The notes under the pieces are model-generated. The model worked only from the letters and a program-made list of their open reading frames with translations. It ran no database searches and was not told the DNA's origin. This document shows, in pieces, positions 1-8,477 of a stretch of DNA of 12,359 nucleotides (the stretch's first letter is position 1; each line of letters opens with the position of its first letter). Made by a program: the position numbers and the translations under genes. The DNA is from JBKPHS01 sp046729975 (GTDB lineage: Bacteria; Actinomycetota; Thermoleophilia; Solirubrobacterales; Thermoleophilaceae): contig JBKPHS010000122.1 in the NCBI GenBank assembly GCA_046729975.1, positions 1 to 12,359 on the forward strand. The letters are read 5' to 3'.

Positions 1-14
1 GGCCGTGCGCGACC

Positions 15-1220
15 TTACGGGCTGACGCCCGCGCCCATAGCGCGCAGGCGGCCCGGCTCACCATGCCAGGCCGCGTCCAGGATCGCCTCCAGGGCGTCGA
101 CGTCCAACCGCTGCGGATTGTTGTCCATCAGTCGCTTGATCCCCACGGACGCCTCCGCCATCCCGCGCAGGTCGCCGCGCGCCAACCCGAGCTCGGCCAG
201 CGACCTAGGCAGTCCGATCTCCAGCCCCAACGCGTGGACCTGCGACACCGCGTCGCCGCCCATCAGCGATGAGAGCTCCGCGATCTCGTCCGGACGTGCC
301 GGCCGGTTGTACTCCATCACGTAGGGCAGCAGCAGGCCCGTTCCCAGCCCGTGCGACGTGTGCGTGGCCGCGCCGAGGGCGAACTGCAGCGCGTGCGCGG
401 CGCTGACGCCGGAGTTGCCGAATGCGATCCCGGCCAGTAGCGCGCCGTACAGCATGCCGGTCCGGGCCTCGAGGTCGGACCCGTCCTCGACCGCGCGCGC
501 GAGGTTGCGGAAGATGTGGCCCGCGGCGGTCACCGCCAGCGAGTCCGAGAGCAGGTTCTTGCCGACCTGCGGGCGGCCGAGCACGAGCTCGGGCGAGGGC
601 TCCTCACGCGCCGCCATGAAGGATTCGACCGCGTGCGCGAGCGCGTCGATGCCCGAGTGCGCGGTCACGACGGGCGGGGCACCGATCGACAGCAGCGGGT
701 CGCAGATCGCATGGCGAGGGATCAGGTGCGGGCTCGCGACGCCGATCTTCATCTCGGTCGAGGGGTCGGTGATGACCGCGACGGGAGTCGCCTCGGAGCC
801 CGTCCCGGCCGTCGTGGGGAGCGCGATCAGCGGCACGATCGGGCCGGGTACCGACTGGACGGCGTAGTAGTCGGCCAACGGCCCGCCGTGCGCGAGCAGC
901 AGGGCGGTGACTTTCGCGAGATCGATCACGCTGCCGCCGCCGACTGCGACGATCGCGTCGGGCTCCGCCGCCGCTCCCAGCGACACGGCGGCGTCGACCG
1001 CCGAGCTCGGGACGTCGACCACGGCCTCGCTGAAGACCGTGATGTCCAGGCCGGCGAGCGAGTCGACGACGATGGCGAAGCCGGGGGTGCCGGCGATGAC
1101 CGGGTCCGTGATCACGATCACGCGGCGGCCGTGGCCGGCGGCGACGCGGCCGGCGGCGGCGGCCATCCCGGTCCCGAACAGCACCTGCGAGGGCGCGCGT
1201 AGGACGGCGAAGTCGGTCAT
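15..1220 (-). CDS. Iron-type (group III) alcohol dehydrogenase / maleylacetate reductase-like
   Basis: Predicted cytoplasmic NAD(P)-dependent metal alcohol dehydrogenase of 401 aa, a normal family length. The N-terminal dinucleotide-binding half has GGGSVID at residues 94-100 followed by LAK, and the TTAGTGSE motif at 136-143. The C-terminal helical half holds the metal ligands expected from the FucO pattern: Asp192 and His196 (DALAH), His276 (AAHALQF) and His290 (TSHG). The position of the FucO proton-relay His267 is Phe280 here. I start at ATG 1218-1220 because the protein begins in family style (MTDFAVLRAPSQVLFG) and GGAGG lies 7 nt upstream. The frame stays open to 1904, but that extension is only the antiparallel shadow of the hydrolase gene. 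The start overlaps the hydrolase stop (ATGA, 4 nt), so translation is probably coupled. Likely role: reversible aldehyde/ketone reduction or alcohol oxidation in the same pathway as the upstream enzymes. Substrate unknown. Confidence 0.9.
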   Translation of the reverse strand: MTDFAVLRAPSQVLFGTGMAAAAGRVAAGHGRRVIVITDPVIAGTPGFAIVVDSLAGLDITVFSEAVVDVPSSAVDAAVSLGAAAEPDAIVAVGGGSVIDLAKVTALLLAHGGPLADYYAVQSVPGPIVPLIALPTTAGTGSEATPVAVITDPSTEMKIGVASPHLIPRHAICDPLLSIGAPPVVTAHSGIDALAHAVESFMAAREEPSPELVLGRPQVGKNLLSDSLAVTAAGHIFRNLARAVEDGSDLEARTGMLYGALLAGIAFGNSGVSAAHALQFALGAATHTSHGLGTGLLLPYVMEYNRPARPDEIAELSSLMGGDAVSQVHALGLEIGLPRSLAELGLARGDLRGMAEASVGIKRLMDNNPQRLDVDALEAILDAAWHGEPGRLRAMGAGVSP

Positions 1221-1975
1221 CGGTCGGCCTCCAGGAACGTGGTCAGCAGTCGGTTGAACTCGCCGGTGCGCTCCAGCGGCGCGGCGTGGCCGCAGCGGCC
1301 GAAGACGTGCCCGCGGACGTCCGGCAGCAGCTCGAGCAGCGGCAGGAAGCCGTCGCGCAGCGGCACGACGCGGTCCTGCGCGCCGTGAACGAGCAGCACA
1401 GGCACCGAGATGCGCGTCAGCTCCTCGCGCGTCAGCGACAGGTCGTCGACCCAGCGCTGGCGGGGCGCGGGGAACAGCTCGGAATACCAGGGCTGGGCGA
1501 GGGTCGCCCGATGGCGCGCCTCGATCGCGTCCGGCGTCGCCGCCCGCGGGTCGAAATTGATCAGCTCCGTCAGCGCCCGCGCCGCTTCGAGGCTCGGCGT
1601 GGAGTAGCTCCACAGCTCGTCGAGCCCGGCCGGCAGCGCCATCGGATGCCCCATCGATCCGACCGCGACCACTCGAGTCACCGCGCGTGGGCGCGCGCGC
1701 GCGAGGGCCAGCGCGATCGCCCCGCCGGCCGAGTTCCCCACGACGGCGAACGACGAGAGCCCGAGCGAGTCGACCAGCTCCAGCGCCTGTTCGGTCCAGG
1801 CCGACCGGAACGAGCCCGCGGGCGGCGGACTGGCCCCGAACCCGAGCAGGTCGGGCGCGATCACCCGACGGTACGGCGCGAGCGCGGCGATCAGCGGCGC
1901 CCACGCCGCGGCCGTCGTCCCCGGGCCGGAGCCGTGCAGCAGCAGCACGGGCGGCCCGGAGCCTTCGGCGAGCAT
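1217..1975 (-). CDS. Alpha/beta hydrolase, meta-cleavage-product (MhpC/XylF-like) type
   Basis: Predicted cytoplasmic hydrolase of 252 aa. The oxyanion-hole motif HGSGPG is at residues 14-19. The nucleophile elbow GNSAGG places Ser82. The acid is Asp201 (GAQDRVVP) and the base His230 (RCGHAAPLE), so the triad is complete. HGSGPG, GNSAGG and the GHxxxxE...FN tail are typical of C-C bond hydrolases acting on ring-cleavage products, but related esterases and haloperoxidase-like enzymes share them; reaction specificity is not certain. The protein is short at the N-terminus: it starts directly at the strand before HGSGPG, lacking about 15-20 residues usual in the family. An alternative GTG start at 2017 adds 14 residues without supplying those strands. 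Neither start has a clear ribosome-binding site. ATG 1975 lies 10 nt after the DJ-1 gene stop, so translational coupling is likely. Its own stop overlaps the next start. Confidence 0.85.
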   Translation of the reverse strand: MLAEGSGPPVLLLHGSGPGTTAAAWAPLIAALAPYRRVIAPDLLGFGASPPPAGSFRSAWTEQALELVDSLGLSSFAVVGNSAGGAIALALARARPRAVTRVVAVGSMGHPMALPAGLDELWSYSTPSLEAARALTELINFDPRAATPDAIEARHRATLAQPWYSELFPAPRQRWVDDLSLTREELTRISVPVLLVHGAQDRVVPLRDGFLPLLELLPDVRGHVFGRCGHAAPLERTGEFNRLLTTFLEADR

Positions 1976-1985
1976 CGGACGGCGC

Positions 1986-2555
1986 TCAGGCCGGGACGGC
2001 GGCGCTCTCGAGCACACTCATGAACGCGCGCGACCACTCGGGCATGTCCGGCCAGCCGCGGCACGAGACCATGTTGCCGTCGACGCAGTCGGGCTCGTCG
2101 ACGACGGTCGCGCCTGCGTTCTCCATGTCGCCCTTCAGCGGCGGGAAGGCCGCGGTCGTGCGGCCGCGCAGCAGCCCGTAGACCGCCGGGACCTGAGGCC
2201 CGTGGCAGATCGTCCCGACCGGGAGATTCTGCTCGAAGAAGTGCTCCGTGATCCGGCGCACGTCGGCGTCGGTGCGGATGTACTCGGGCGCGCGGCCACC
2301 CGGGATGACGAGAGCGGCGTACTCGGCCGGGTCGACCTCGGCGAACGTGATGTCGACCGACAGCTTGCGGCCGTTCTTCTCGGTGTAGGCGTCCGAGCCG
2401 GGGTCGAAGTCGTGGATCACGAGCTGGACGTCGCGGCGCGTGAGCGCGGCCACGTCGGCGATGTAGCCCGCCTCCCGGAGCCGGTAGATCGGATACATCG
2501 CGTCGAGCTCCTCGGCAGCGTCGCCGACGAGCACGAGCACCTTCTGCTGCGACAC
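1986..2555 (-). CDS. DJ-1/PfpI family protein (glutamine amidotransferase-like class I fold)
   Basis: A 189-aa single-domain flavodoxin-like protein, the usual size for PfpI/YhbO/YajL relatives. The nucleophile elbow GTICHGPQ gives Cys117 followed by His118. The N-terminal acidic motif AEELDAMYP (14-22) puts an Asp (18) where DJ-1 has Glu18 on ungapped inspection. VIPGGRAPEY (83-92) is the conserved glycine-rich turn. Family members include proteases, glyoxalase III, deglycases and isonitrile hydratases. Next to aldehyde-handling enzymes, detoxifying a reactive aldehyde by-product is a reasonable inference, but a distinct catabolic step cannot be excluded. The start is GTG at 2555, with AGGAGGGAGG on the minus strand 5-9 nt upstream, the best ribosome-binding site in this operon. 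The gene follows the aldehyde dehydrogenase by 20 nt. Confidence 0.9.
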   Translation of the reverse strand: MSQQKVLVLVGDAAEELDAMYPIYRLREAGYIADVAALTRRDVQLVIHDFDPGSDAYTEKNGRKLSVDITFAEVDPAEYAALVIPGGRAPEYIRTDADVRRITEHFFEQNLPVGTICHGPQVPAVYGLLRGRTTAAFPPLKGDMENAGATVVDEPDCVDGNMVSCRGWPDMPEWSRAFMSVLESAAVPA

Positions 2556-2560
2556 GGGAA

Positions 2561-2570
2561 CCTCCCTCCT
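2561..2570 (-). promoter_or_regulatory. Strong Shine-Dalgarno of the DJ-1 gene (decides a GTG start)
   Basis: The minus strand reads AGGAGGGAGG, ending 5 nt before GTG 2555. It fills half of the 20-nt gap after the aldehyde dehydrogenase stop. It supports GTG as the true start and suggests independent, strong initiation of this cistron. Confidence 0.75.
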
Positions 2571-2575
2571 GTTGG

Positions 2576-3970
2576 TCAGTCGAATGCGAAGTACTTGGGC
2601 TCGAGGAACTCGAGCAGGCCGTGGTGGCCGCCCTCGCGCCCGATGCCGCTCTGCTTGGCGCCGCCGAACGGCGCCGCCGGGTCCGAGACCACGCCGCGGT
2701 TGAGGCCCACCATGCCGGTCTCGATCCGCTCGCCCACCGCCATCGCGCGCCGCAGGTCGCGGCTGAACACGAACGCCACCAACCCGTGCTCGGTGTCGTT
2801 GGCGAGCGCGAGCGCCTCGTCGTCGTCGGCGAATGTCATGACCGGCGCGACCGGGCCGAACACCTCCTCGGCGAGCATCGCGCTCCCCGGCTGGACTCCA
2901 TCCAGCACCGTCGGCGGATAGAAGAACCCGGGTCCCGGCAGGCGCTCGCCGCCCGTGCGAACGCGCGCGCCGCGGTCGACCGCGTCGGCCACCAGGCGCT
3001 CGACCTTCTCGCGCGCGGCCGCGTTGATCAGCGGCCCGAGCTGCGCGCCCTCGGAGAAGCCGCTCCCGACGCGCACGGCGGCCATCGCCTCAGTCAGGCC
3101 CGACGTGAACTCCTCGGCGACCGACTCGTGCACGAGGAAGCGGTTGGCGGCCGTGCAGGCCTCGCCGCCGTTGCGCATCTTGGCCGCCATCGCTCCGGCG
3201 ATCGCGACGTCGAGGTCCGCATCGTCGAGAACCAGGAACGGCGAGTTGCCGCCGAGCTCCATAGACGCGTTGATCACCTGCGGCGCGCACAGTTCGAGCA
3301 GGCGGCGGCCGACCGCGGTGGAGCCCGTGAACGACAGCTTGCGCACGCGCGGGTCGCCGAGGACGGCCTCGGCGAGCAGTGCCGGTTCGGCCGTGCAGAC
3401 CACGTTGACGACGCCCGGCGGCACACCCGCCTCCTCGAGCAGCCGCACGATCGCCAGCGCCGTCAGCGGCGTCTCCTGCGCCGGCTTGAGCACGACCGTG
3501 CACCCCGCGGCGAGCGCCGGGCCGAGCTTGCGCGTGGCCATGGCGGCCGGGAAGTTCCAGGGCGTGATCAGCAGCGCGATCCCGACGGGCGCGTGCGCGA
3601 CGAGCATCCGGTTGGCTCCGCCCGGGGCGATGGCGAACTCGCCGTTCGCGCGCACCGCCTCCTCCGAGAACCAGCGCAGGAACTCGGCGGCATAGGCGGT
3701 CTCGCCGCGCGCCTCGGGCAGCGGCTTGCCCATCTCGCGCACGATCAGGCGCGCGACCTCCTCGGCGCGCGCGGTCATCAGGTCGAACGCGCGGCGGAGG
3801 ACCTCAGCGCGTTCGCGCGGGGCGCGGGCGGCCCAGTCCGCGGCCGCGTCTTCCGCGGCGACGACGGCGGCGATCCCGTCCTCCGGCCGGGCGGACTCCA
3901 GGGTCTCGATGACCGAACCGTCCGCGGGATCGACAACGGCGAACTGCCGTCGCTCGGTGGCGATGGCCAT
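2576..3970 (-). CDS. NAD(P)-dependent aldehyde dehydrogenase, succinate-semialdehyde dehydrogenase (GabD-like) type
   Basis: A 464-aa cytoplasmic aldehyde dehydrogenase, full length for the family, oxidising an aldehyde to its acid. Visible motifs are PWNFP with catalytic-site Asn139, the cofactor Lys162 (LKPAQETP), the FTGST turn at 214-218, the general base Glu238 (ELGGNSPF) and the nucleophile Cys272 (GEACTAANR). The GKPLPEARGE segment (81-90) and the region around Cys resemble the succinate-semialdehyde dehydrogenase branch, but substrate assignment from motifs alone is weak. I chose ATG 3968-3970. The frame extends to a TTG at 4006, which would add 12 residues that do not look family-like. 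No Shine-Dalgarno precedes ATG 3970, so the transcript may be leaderless or short-leadered. It is the first gene of the minus-strand operon and is divergent from the importer operon, sharing its control region. Confidence 0.92.
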   Translation of the reverse strand: MAIATERRQFAVVDPADGSVIETLESARPEDGIAAVVAAEDAAADWAARAPRERAEVLRRAFDLMTARAEEVARLIVREMGKPLPEARGETAYAAEFLRWFSEEAVRANGEFAIAPGGANRMLVAHAPVGIALLITPWNFPAAMATRKLGPALAAGCTVVLKPAQETPLTALAIVRLLEEAGVPPGVVNVVCTAEPALLAEAVLGDPRVRKLSFTGSTAVGRRLLELCAPQVINASMELGGNSPFLVLDDADLDVAIAGAMAAKMRNGGEACTAANRFLVHESVAEEFTSGLTEAMAAVRVGSGFSEGAQLGPLINAAAREKVERLVADAVDRGARVRTGGERLPGPGFFYPPTVLDGVQPGSAMLAEEVFGPVAPVMTFADDDEALALANDTEHGLVAFVFSRDLRRAMAVGERIETGMVGLNRGVVSDPAAPFGGAKQSGIGREGGHHGLLEFLEPKYFAFD

Positions 3971-4001
3971 GGCCGGACAGTAGCGCGCAGATGATGGGTA
4001 A

Positions 4002-4073
4002 TGCAAGAACTGAAGTTAGAGATTGACAATGATTGCAAGAAGCACGTAAGTTTCTTGCAGCGGGATGCAAGAT
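4002..4073. promoter_or_regulatory. Putative operator array: four TGCAAGA(A/T) boxes in the divergent control region
   Basis: Direct copies lie at 4002-4009 (TGCAAGAA), 4034-4041 (TGCAAGAA) and 4066-4073 (TGCAAGAT). An inverted copy lies at 4052-4059 (TTCTTGCA). The three direct copies start exactly 32 bp apart, about three helical turns. The pair 4034-4041 / 4052-4059 forms an 8-bp inverted repeat with a 10-bp spacer. The array lies between the aldehyde dehydrogenase start and the binding-protein start. Inference: these are operators for the DeoR-type regulator encoded at 9544-10368, which would control both operons. The regulator's identity is not shown by the sequence; a LacI-type protein encoded elsewhere is possible. 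Confidence 0.6.
4023..4052 (+). promoter_or_regulatory. Putative sigma70-type promoter of the importer operon
   Basis: A consensus -35 box TTGACA is at 4023-4028. The best -10 candidate is TAAGTT at 4047-4052 (18-bp spacing), which is weak. The promoter overlaps the inverted TGCAAGAA pair, so a bound protein would block polymerase. The same box reads TTGTCA on the minus strand (4029-4024) and could serve the divergent operon, with a poor -10 near 4001-4006. Confidence 0.4.
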
Positions 4074-4111
4074 CGCCGGCAACAGGGCCAAACCCGTTGG
4101 AGGAGGAGTGC

Positions 4112-5485
4112 ATGAAGGGGAGACTTCAGGTCGCGACAGCGCTTGCAGCGGCCGTCGCAGCGCTTACGCTCGCCGCGTGCGGCGGCGGTGACGACGAAGG
4201 CGGCGCCGCGACGGCGGCCACCGACGCCACCAGCAAGCTGTCCAACGAGCCGATGACGCTCACGTTCCTCTGGTTCGAGTGGCCACCCGCGCAGGCCCTC
4301 GAGGAGCTGGGCAAGGAGTACACGAAGGAGCGTCCGAACGTGACCGTCAAGGTCAACACCGTGCCGAACGCGCAGTGGCACGACGCGATCTTCACCCAGT
4401 TCGCGGCGCGCAAGACGAACTTCGACATGCCGATCCTCGACTCGCAGAACATCGGCGAGGCCGTCACGAACGGCTCGATCGTCGACATGACGGACTTTGT
4501 CAAGGAGAACATCGATACTTCGGTGTACGACCCGTACTTCCTCGCGGCGTACGGCCAGTACCCGCAGGCGCAGACCGGCGAGGCCAACCCCGACGCCAAG
4601 ACCTACGGGCTGCCGCTGCTCGGCGACACGTGGTCGATGATCTGGCGCAAGGACCTGATGGGTGACGAGCCCCCCGCCACGTGGGACGAGATGATCGCCG
4701 CCGCCAAGAAGTGCCAGGACGAGAACCCCGGCATGAGCGGCCTCGCGTTCCACCAGGCCGGCTCGAGCGACGCCGCGGCCGTCACGTACAACGTCATGAA
4801 CGCGCTCTACGGCGGCGAGCTGTGGGATGCGGACAACCGCCAGATCGAGGGCGTCATCAACGACGCCGCCGGCAAGAAGGCGATGGACGTCCTCGTCAAT
4901 CAGATGGTCCCGCTCGCGCCGCAGGGCTCGAGCAACTGGTTCATCGACGAGGTCAACGCCGCGATCAGCCAGGGCAAGGTCTGCGTCGGCTTCCAGTGGA
5001 TCGCCGCCATGGGCGGCCTGCTCGATCCGAAGAGCTCGGAGCTGGGCGGCACGAGGGAGAAGATCCTCGAGAAGCTGGCGTTCGCCCCGCTGCCCCCGCA
5101 GGAGACCGACAAGGTGCCGCTCGGCGGCATGGGCCTGCACATCTCCCGGTACATCCCGGAGGAGAAGCAGGCCGAGGCGCTGAACTTCATCAAGTGGTTC
5201 CAGACCCCCGAAGCCCAGAAGAAGTGGGCGCAGCTCGGCGGCGTCCCCGCCCGCAACGATGTCCTGCAGTCACCGGAGTTCCTCGAGACCCAGCCCTACA
5301 ACCAGGTGTTCACGGACTCGGTGCCACGTCTGAAGGACTTCTGGAATCTGCCCGAATACGCCAAGCTCCTGAACGTCCACTCGACCCAGGTCAACGCGGC
5401 GATCTCCGGCACCGAGGAGCCGGACGCGGCGCTTGACAAGCTGGCGGCGGAAGAGCAGGCGATCCTCGACGAGAGCGGCGAATAG
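4112..5485 (+). CDS. ABC importer solute-binding lipoprotein (family 1 extracellular solute-binding protein)
   Basis: A 457-aa periplasmic-type binding protein anchored as a lipoprotein. The signal peptide (MKGRLQ, then a hydrophobic stretch) ends in the lipobox LAAC with the lipidated Cys23, followed by a Gly/Asp-rich linker. The mature part has the layout of the carbohydrate-binding MalE/UgpB-like cluster, including TPEAQKKWAQLGGVPAR near the C-terminus, the usual family 1 signature. The start is ATG 4112, with GGAGGAGGAG at 4099-4108. The open frame runs back to 4001, but that would bury the signal peptide behind a charged extension and place coding sequence over the operator, so I reject the longer start. 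It is first in the operon, followed by a hairpin and the permeases. The ligand is unknown; a sugar, polyol or related oxygenated compound is the reasonable class. Confidence 0.93.
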   Translation: MKGRLQVATALAAAVAALTLAACGGGDDEGGAATAATDATSKLSNEPMTLTFLWFEWPPAQALEELGKEYTKERPNVTVKVNTVPNAQWHDAIFTQFAARKTNFDMPILDSQNIGEAVTNGSIVDMTDFVKENIDTSVYDPYFLAAYGQYPQAQTGEANPDAKTYGLPLLGDTWSMIWRKDLMGDEPPATWDEMIAAAKKCQDENPGMSGLAFHQAGSSDAAAVTYNVMNALYGGELWDADNRQIEGVINDAAGKKAMDVLVNQMVPLAPQGSSNWFIDEVNAAISQGKVCVGFQWIAAMGGLLDPKSSELGGTREKILEKLAFAPLPPQETDKVPLGGMGLHISRYIPEEKQAEALNFIKWFQTPEAQKKWAQLGGVPARNDVLQSPEFLETQPYNQVFTDSVPRLKDFWNLPEYAKLLNVHSTQVNAAISGTEEPDAALDKLAAEEQAILDESGE

Positions 5486-5495
5486 GGGACCCTCC

Positions 5496-5530
5496 ACGGG
5501 AGGCCGCGATAGGGACGCCCGGCCTCCTGT
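5496..5530 (+). terminator. Intercistronic hairpin between binding-protein and permease genes
   Basis: The arms 5496-5506 and 5520-5530 form an 11-bp GC-rich stem with one G-U pair and a 13-nt loop. No T-run follows, so it is not a complete intrinsic terminator. By analogy with malE-malF it may stabilise the upstream message or attenuate transcription so that binding protein is made in excess of the membrane parts. Permease 1 (start 5546) has no obvious Shine-Dalgarno after it. Confidence 0.5.
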
Positions 5531-5545
5531 CCTTGATCTGAACGC

Positions 5546-6499
5546 ATGGCCGACACGCTCGAATCACCACCGACGGCGACCGCGCCGGCGCCGACCCTCG
5601 AGGCGCCGGCCGCGGCCAAGCGCTTCCGCTGGCTCACCGACCGCTGGCTCGCCGCCCTCTTCGTCTCACCGGCGCTTGCGCTGCTGGTGTTCCTGTCGAT
5701 CTGGCCGCTGATCCGGCTCATCTGGCTGTCATTCACCGACTACTCGGTCACTCGCGACGTGCCCGAGAGCTTCATCGGGTTCGAGAATTATGTCGACGTC
5801 CTCACGTCGCCGGTCGTGCGGGCGCGCGCGCTGACGACGCTGATCTTCGTCGTCGGCGCGGTCGCGCTGCAGACCGTCCTCGGCTTCGCGATCGCGTTCC
5901 TGATCTCGCGCCGCACCAGAGGTCGGGGCGCGCTCACGACGCTCTTCCTGATCCCCATGATGCTCTCGCCGGTCGTCGTCGGCCTGTTCTGGAAGTTCAT
6001 GCTCGACGTCCAGTTCGGCGTCGTGAACTCGTTCCTGGACAGCCTCGGGCTCGGCCGCGTCGAGTGGCTGACCCAGCAGCGGCTGGCGCTGCTGTCGCTG
6101 GTCATCGTCGACACCTGGCAATGGACGCCGTTCATCATGCTGATCGCGCTCGCGGGCCTGACGGCGGTGCCCAAGTACCTGTACGAGGCGGCGGAGATCG
6201 ACCGCGCCTCGGAGTGGTTCAAGTTCCGCCGGATCACGTTCCCGCTCGTCTGGCCGCTGCTGCTGATCGCGATCATGTTCCGGGGGATCGAGGCCTTCCG
6301 GCTGTTCGACCTGGTCTACATCCTCACGGGCGGCGGCCCGGGCGGCACGACCGAGACGCTGTCGTACAACGTCTACAAGGTCGCGTTCTTCGGCTTCGAC
6401 ACCGGCCGCGCGGCGGCGTACGGGATCCTGATGGTGATCGTCGTAATCGCCGCCGCGCAGATCTACCTCAGATACCTCGACCGTCTTCAGGAGCGCTAG
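5546..6499 (+). CDS. ABC sugar-type importer permease 1 (MalF/UgpA-like)
   Basis: A 317-aa inner-membrane permease with about six transmembrane helices after a hydrophilic Ala/Pro-rich N-terminus of about 35 residues. TM1 is near 36-62, with further helices near 97-120, 132-152, 180-205, 236-256 and 290-308. The cytoplasmic EAA loop that docks on the ATPase is at 214-233 (EAAEIDRASEWFKFRRITFP). LTGGGPGGTTETLSY (260-274) is the typical sequence before the last helices in MalF/UgpA-type permeases. The start is ATG 5546, 60 nt after the binding-protein stop and just past a hairpin. It forms the channel heterodimer with permease 2. Confidence 0.93.
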   Translation: MADTLESPPTATAPAPTLEAPAAAKRFRWLTDRWLAALFVSPALALLVFLSIWPLIRLIWLSFTDYSVTRDVPESFIGFENYVDVLTSPVVRARALTTLIFVVGAVALQTVLGFAIAFLISRRTRGRGALTTLFLIPMMLSPVVVGLFWKFMLDVQFGVVNSFLDSLGLGRVEWLTQQRLALLSLVIVDTWQWTPFIMLIALAGLTAVPKYLYEAAEIDRASEWFKFRRITFPLVWPLLLIAIMFRGIEAFRLFDLVYILTGGGPGGTTETLSYNVYKVAFFGFDTGRAAAYGILMVIVVIAAAQIYLRYLDRLQER

Positions 6500-6501
6500 C
6501 G

Positions 6502-7406
6502 ATGGCAGCTCACATCCAGCCCTCCGGCATCGCCGACGAGGGAATCGCGGGCGAGACCTCGCCGCCGCCCGTCCGCCGCCGCCGCCGGCTCGGCTCCGCG
6601 TTCGAGATCGCGCTGCTCGCACTGTTCGCCGTCGTGATGTTGTTCCCGGTTGTGTGGATGCTCGAGACGGCGCTCAAGGACGCCCGGGACATCTACGCAG
6701 TGCCGGCCAAGCTGATCAACTTCGGGCCTACTCTCGAACACGTCAAGGACGTCTTCAGCTCGGACTCACCGGTGTTCTCGGGGTTTCAGAACTCGGTCAT
6801 CGTCGCCACGGCCTCGACGATCATCGCCACGGTGCTCGGGGTGCCCGCCGCGTGGGCCTACTCGCGGTTCCCGATCCCGGCCAAGAAGGATCAGCTGTTC
6901 TTCATCCTCTCGACGCGGTTCATGCCGCCCGTAGTGGTCGTGATCCCGGTCTTCCTGATGTTCCGCGATCTCTCGCTGCTCGACACGCTGCAGGGCCTGA
7001 TCCTCGTGTACGCGGCCTTCAACCTGCCGTTCACGATCTGGATGATGAAGGGCTTCATCGACGAGCTCCCGGCTGAGTACGAGGAGGCCGCGATGCTCGA
7101 CGGCTACTCGCGGTTCGAGGCGTTCTGGCGCGTGACGATGCCGCTTCTGATTCCGGGCATCGCCGCGACGGCGGTGTTCGCGCTGATCTTCTCGTGGAAC
7201 GAGTTCGTGTTCTCGATCTTCCTGATCACGGATCCCGAGTCGCGCACGGCGCCGGCCGCGATCGCGGGCCTGATCGGCGGCACGACGATCAACTGGGGTC
7301 TGGTCGCCGCGTCGGCGATGGTCTTCGCCCTGCCGGTGCTGGTGTTCGCCTTCCTGGTGCGCAGGCACCTCGTCGCCGGCGTGACGCTCGGGGCGGTCCG
7401 CCGCTG

Positions 7407-7407
<1 letters not shown>
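6502..7407 (+). CDS. ABC sugar-type importer permease 2 (MalG/UgpE-like)
   Basis: A 301-aa inner-membrane permease. The Arg-rich cytoplasmic N-terminus (VRRRRR at 24-29) precedes TM1 near 33-55; further helices lie near 97-118, 131-155, 162-183, 216-238 and 266-287. The EAA loop at 195-214 reads EAAMLDGYSRFEAFWRVTMP, close to consensus with the DG pair that permease 1 lacks. SWNEFVFSIFL (231-241) is typical of MalG-type permeases. The start is ATG 6502, 2 nt after the permease 1 stop, with AGGAG at 6489-6493 inside the end of that gene. The stop overlaps the next ATG (TGATG). It pairs with permease 1. Confidence 0.93.

Positions 7408-8473
<1,066 letters not shown>

Positions 8474-8477
<4 letters not shown>

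Noticed and set aside
1221..1904. N-terminal extension of the iron-type dehydrogenase frame (228 extra residues)
   Set aside because: It is Arg/Ala/Gly-rich low-complexity sequence overlapping the hydrolase gene on the same strand; the family-like protein and a GGAGG site both point to ATG 1220.
2621..3994. Long plus-strand open frame opposite the aldehyde dehydrogenase
   Set aside because: Its composition (Arg, His, Asp, Val-rich, no motifs) is typical of an antisense shadow in high-GC DNA; the opposite strand has all catalytic residues of a known family.
4016..5140. Minus-strand frame opposite the binding-protein gene
   Set aside because: Shadow frame with biased composition that also covers the divergent promoter; the plus strand has a signal peptide, lipobox and strong ribosome-binding site.
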